Notes under the pieces: generated by a model
Databases searched by the model: none
What the model was told of the DNA's origin: nothing
The model's input: only the letters and a program-made list of their open reading frames with translations
Made by a program: the position numbers and the translations under genes
Part shown: piece after piece, positions 6,601-7,664 of the stretch
How positions within the stretch are numbered: position 1 is the first letter of the stretch
Layout of the letters: every line of letters begins with the position of its first letter
Origin: Lawsonibacter sp.
GTDB taxonomy: Bacteria > Bacillota > Clostridia > Oscillospirales > Oscillospiraceae
Assembly: GCA_022798155.1 (NCBI GenBank)
Contig: JAAWLY010000102.1
Span: 1-7,664, forward strand
Direction: 5' to 3'
Length of the DNA stretch: 7,664 nt

Positions 6601-6650
6601 AATGATACTACTATAGAATACTGATATCGGTATGACTTGTGGGGGTAACT
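6601..6650. promoter_or_regulatory. divergent intergenic promoter region (weak boxes)
   Basis: This AT-rich gap (22 of 60 bases G or C in 6601-6660) separates the divergent small genes and must hold the promoter of each. -10-like words overlap here: TAGAAT (6614-6619) on the + strand and TATAGT (6615-6610) on the - strand. I found no convincing -35 box at the right distance for either, so exact start sites cannot be given. Confidence 0.35.
6618..6633. promoter_or_regulatory. 16-bp near-palindrome, candidate operator
   Basis: ATACTGATATCGGTAT equals its own reverse complement at 14 of 16 positions; only one base pair of the symmetry (T6622 with G6629) fails. It lies between the possible -10 region and the start of a ribbon-helix-helix gene. 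Proteins of that fold often bind short palindromes in their own promoter, so autoregulation is a reasonable inference, not shown. Confidence 0.4.
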
Positions 6651-6860
6651 ATGATGGGAAAAACATCCAGCAAGGTCAAAGACCGATACAATGCGAAAGC
6701 CTATGATACAATTCTGACACGACTGCCCAAGGGACAGAAAGTTCAGATTCAGACTCACGCTGCGGCTCAGGGGGAAAGTGTCAATGGTTTTGTAAGTCGT
6801 GCAATCGCTGAAACAATGGAACGGGACAAAAACAAAGCCGTCCCGGATGGGACAGCTTGA
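6651..6860 (+). CDS. Ribbon-helix-helix (Arc/CopG-like) DNA-binding protein
   Basis: 69 residues from ATG 6651; ATG 6654 is equally possible, since the GGGGG run at 6641-6645 is 5 or 8 bases away. The GTG at 6639 overlaps that run and is unlikely. The layout fits a ribbon-helix-helix monomer: a basic N-terminal tail (KTSSKVKDRYNAKAY), one beta strand (about 19-29, DTILTRLPKGQ), helix A (30-40, KVQIQTHAAAQ), the GES turn, and helix B (43-57, VNGFVSRAIAETMER). Such proteins dimerise through the strand and bind the major groove. They include Arc-type repressors and many antitoxins, and close look-alikes are frequent on mobile elements of gut Firmicutes. No toxin gene follows directly, so it may be an orphan antitoxin or a simple regulator. 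Its base composition is more AT-rich than the housekeeping genes to its left. Confidence 0.75.
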   Translation: MMGKTSSKVKDRYNAKAYDTILTRLPKGQKVQIQTHAAAQGESVNGFVSRAIAETMERDKNKAVPDGTA

Positions 6861-6878
6861 CAAAACGGCAGTGTGCGG

Positions 6879-6977
6879 CTATTTCTTTAGGTTGTGGCTC
6901 AAAGTGATTGCCGCAATCACAAGCATAAGCAGCACGATTGTCTCGGTGAGGCTGTGCAAGGCCCTCGAATTTAGCAC
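6879..6977 (-). CDS. possible 32-residue membrane peptide (toxin-like), weak
   Basis: Read leftward from GTG 6977-6975 to TAG 6881-6879, the frame gives a short peptide with a continuous hydrophobic stretch TIVLLMLVIAAITL followed by SHNLKK. One membrane span and a basic tail is the plan of small type I toxin or holin-like peptides of Firmicutes. There is no clear ribosome site: GCGGAG overlaps the GTG, and the alternative TTG at 6959 has GAGGG too close. No promoter could be named. It may be a relic, or chance within the palindromic region. Reported only as a candidate. Confidence 0.2.
   Translation of the reverse strand: MLNSRALHSLTETIVLLMLVIAAITLSHNLKK
6904..6920. repeat. perfect 17-nt palindrome
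   Basis: GTGATTGC-C-GCAATCAC has 8-base arms around one central base; as a hairpin it gives a 7-bp stem with a CCG loop. Neither strand has a T-run after it, so it is not a terminator. Confidence 0.55.
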
Positions 6978-6979
6978 TC
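6971..6979 (+). promoter_or_regulatory. isolated CIRCE half-site
   Basis: TTAGCACTC here is identical to the left half of the CIRCE operator at 7087. After a 9-base spacer, the sequence GTTTGTGAA replaces the expected GAGTGCTAA, so this is a half-site only. It may be a decayed second HrcA site or coincidence. Confidence 0.3.
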
Positions 6980-6994
6980 CGCATGTCCGTTTGT

Positions 6995-7020
6995 GAACGA
7001 AATGTAAATCATTTCAGTTC
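6995..7020 (+). other. bulged hairpin before the terminator
   Basis: GAACGAAATG (6995-7004) pairs with CATTTCAGTTC (7010-7020) around a TAAAT loop, with one bulged A: a 10-bp stem. It directly abuts the terminator-like hairpin. Function unknown. Confidence 0.4.
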
Positions 7021-7056
7021 GACCCCTGATTTTTTGAAATTGGGGGTTGATTTTTT
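7021..7056 (+). terminator. likely intrinsic terminator upstream of groES
   Basis: Bases 7021-7032 pair with 7037-7048 to give a 12-bp helix: G-U, A-U, four C-G, U-G, G-U, then four A-U type pairs, closed by a UUUG tetraloop. GATTTTTT follows immediately. On the other strand no T-run follows, so it works for + strand transcripts and would end the ribbon-helix-helix gene's message. Its T-tract overlaps the groES -35 box. Confidence 0.6.
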
Positions 7057-7075
7057 GGCCGAGAGCGGTTATTAT
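7047..7075 (+). promoter_or_regulatory. groESL sigma-A type promoter
   Basis: TTGATT at 7047-7052 (4 of 6 to TTGACA) and TATTAT at 7070-7075 (5 of 6 to TATAAT) are separated by 17 bases. The start site would fall near 7082, just before the CIRCE operator, which is the normal arrangement for HrcA-repressed groESL. Confidence 0.7.
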
Positions 7076-7086
7076 TTGAAACAGAG

Positions 7087-7113
7087 TTAGCACTCAGAAG
7101 TTTTAAGTGCTAA
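7087..7113 (+). promoter_or_regulatory. CIRCE operator (HrcA binding site)
   Basis: TTAGCACTC, nine spacer bases, AAGTGCTAA. The consensus is TTAGCACTC-N9-GAGTGCTAA, so 17 of 18 arm bases match; the one change (G to A at 7105) breaks the innermost pair. It lies between the promoter and the groES ribosome site. HrcA bound here represses groESL until heat or misfolded protein withdraws GroEL support from HrcA. Confidence 0.93.
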
Positions 7114-7150
7114 ACACAAATCTGTTGATCCAAAAAAATTAAGCTATATA

Positions 7151-7156
7151 AGGAGG
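7151..7156 (+). promoter_or_regulatory. groES ribosome binding site
   Basis: AGGAGG eight bases before ATG 7165, a near-ideal Shine-Dalgarno sequence after an AT-rich leader. Confidence 0.85.
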
Positions 7157-7164
7157 AACCTATT

Positions 7165-7449
7165 ATGAAACTCAAACCCCTGGCTGACCGCGTCATTGTG
7201 AAACTGGTAGAGGCGGAGGAGACCACCAAGGGCGGCATCATCCTCACCGGCACCGCCAAGGAGAAGCCCGAAGTGGCTGAGGTCATCGCCGTGGGTCCCG
7301 GCGGCATGGTGGACGGCAAGGAGGTCGTCATGACCGTGAAGGTGGGCGACAAGGTCATCACCAGCAAGTACTCCGGCACCCAGGTCAAGCTGGACGGCGA
7401 GGAAGTCACCATTGTCCGCCAGAACGACATTCTGGCCATCGTAGAATAA
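7165..7449 (+). CDS. groES: Co-chaperonin GroES (Hsp10)
   Basis: 94 residues, the normal GroES length. It opens with MKLKPLADRVIVKLVEAEE, carries the GroEL-binding mobile loop (TTKGGIILTGTAKEKP, about residues 20-35), the roof-loop region (VGPGGMVDGKEV) and ends in the beta strand KLDGEEVTIVRQNDILAIVE that packs the heptamer. Seven copies cap the GroEL ring and enclose the folding chamber in the cytoplasm. It is the first gene of the CIRCE-controlled operon, with groEL starting 34 bases after its stop. Mobile loop and length are intact, so it should be functional. Confidence 0.98.
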   Translation: MKLKPLADRVIVKLVEAEETTKGGIILTGTAKEKPEVAEVIAVGPGGMVDGKEVVMTVKVGDKVITSKYSGTQVKLDGEEVTIVRQNDILAIVE

Positions 7450-7469
7450 ACCATTTACTGAATTATATT

Positions 7470-7475
7470 GGAGGT
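7470..7475 (+). promoter_or_regulatory. groEL ribosome binding site
   Basis: GGAGGT eight bases before ATG 7484. An earlier ATG at 7477 opens only a four-codon frame (MLYG) and is too close to this site, so 7484 is the start. Confidence 0.8.
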
Positions 7476-7483
7476 AATGCTTT

Positions 7484-7664
7484 ATGGCTAAAATCATCTG
7501 CTACGGCGAGGAGGCCCGCAAGGCTCTGGAGAAGGGCGTCAACCAGCTGGCCGACACCGTGAAAATCACCCTGGGCCCCAAGGGCCGCAACGTGGTGCTG
7601 GACAAGAAGTTCGGCGCTCCCCTCATCACCAACGACGGCGTGACCATCGCCAAGGAAATCGAAC
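7484..7664 (+). CDS. groEL: Chaperonin GroEL (Hsp60), 3' end missing
   Basis: The first 60 codons of GroEL, cut by the window end. The reading starts MAKIICYGEEARKALEKGVN and contains the nucleotide-binding TLGPKGRNVVLDK (about residues 29-41), LITNDGVTIAKEIE (about 47-60), both hallmark equatorial-domain motifs that contact ATP. GroEL forms double heptameric rings that fold proteins with GroES. Transcription is shared with groES under the same CIRCE. Nothing odd is seen in the visible part. The ICYGEEARKAL opening, with Cys where K-F is common elsewhere, is a small lineage feature. Confidence 0.97.
   Translation, partial: MAKIICYGEEARKALEKGVNQLADTVKITLGPKGRNVVLDKKFGAPLITNDGVTIAKEIE

Larger units (their letters stand above)
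6861..7164. other. 304-base region without a confident gene, upstream of groES
   Basis: No long reading frame with a good ribosome site is visible on either strand. The stretch contains a perfect 17-nt palindrome (6904-6920), a possible 32-codon - strand ORF (6879-6977), a lone CIRCE half-site (6971-6979), a bulged hairpin (6995-7020), a likely intrinsic terminator (7021-7056), and then the groES promoter, CIRCE operator and leader. Its right part is AT-rich (19 of 60 bases G or C in 7081-7140). Confidence 0.7.

Noticed and set aside
6594..6863. 89-codon - strand frame opposite the ribbon-helix-helix gene
   Set aside because: No ribosome site, no recognisable pattern, and it runs through the divergent promoter gap.
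6799..6996. 65-codon + strand frame with a hydrophobic part
   Set aside because: It begins with GTG inside the ribbon-helix-helix gene in another frame, without a ribosome site. Its VIAAIT segment is explained by the palindrome.
7027..7057. Direct repeat TGATTTTTTG at 7027-7036 and 7048-7057 as a regulator site
   Set aside because: The two copies are explained as hairpin loop plus terminator T-tract and -35 box; no independent support for a binding site.

Overview
The window looks like chromosomal DNA of a GC-rich, low-GC-lineage Firmicute, most likely a gut Oscillospiraceae/Clostridia member of the Flavonifractor-Lawsonibacter type. This is inferred from the walK-yycH-yycI order, strong GGAGG-type ribosome binding sites, the HrcA/CIRCE-controlled groESL operon, codons rich in G and C, and palindromic GTAGGGGCGG repeats. 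No 16S or other marker is present to prove it.

Left part (1-6347, all + strand): the 3' two thirds of a WalK-type sensor histidine kinase (HAMP tail, PAS, HisKA, HATPase) overlaps a YycH-like membrane-anchored regulator, followed at once by a YycI-like one. Together they form the sensor part of the cell-wall-homeostasis WalRK system. The usual next gene of the Bacillus cluster, yycJ/walJ, is absent. A glutamate racemase (MurI, D-Glu for peptidoglycan), an RlmL/YpsC-type THUMP 23S rRNA methyltransferase and a diacylglycerol/lipid-kinase family protein follow. Wall sensing, wall precursor supply and lipid recycling thus sit next to each other.

Two palindromic REP-like elements lie on either side of murI, each just upstream of the next gene's ribosome binding site. 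The second supplies the murI stop codon, and a third, partial copy seems to be built into the last murI codons.

Right part (6314-7164): a more AT-rich stretch. A small DUF6809-like gene on the - strand runs tail-to-tail into the lipid kinase gene. It is divergent from a small ribbon-helix-helix (Arc/CopG-like) DNA-binding protein, with a 16-bp near-palindrome between them. Then come about 300 bases without a confident gene. These hold a possible 32-codon membrane-peptide ORF on the - strand, a perfect 17-nt palindrome, a lone CIRCE half-site, a good intrinsic terminator whose T-tract overlaps the groES -35 box, the groES promoter and the full CIRCE operator.

End (7165-7664): groES complete and the first 60 codons of groEL. 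I see no obviously new multi-gene defence or biosynthetic system. The most interesting parts are the REP-like elements moulding murI's end and the small-gene/regulatory cluster in front of groESL.
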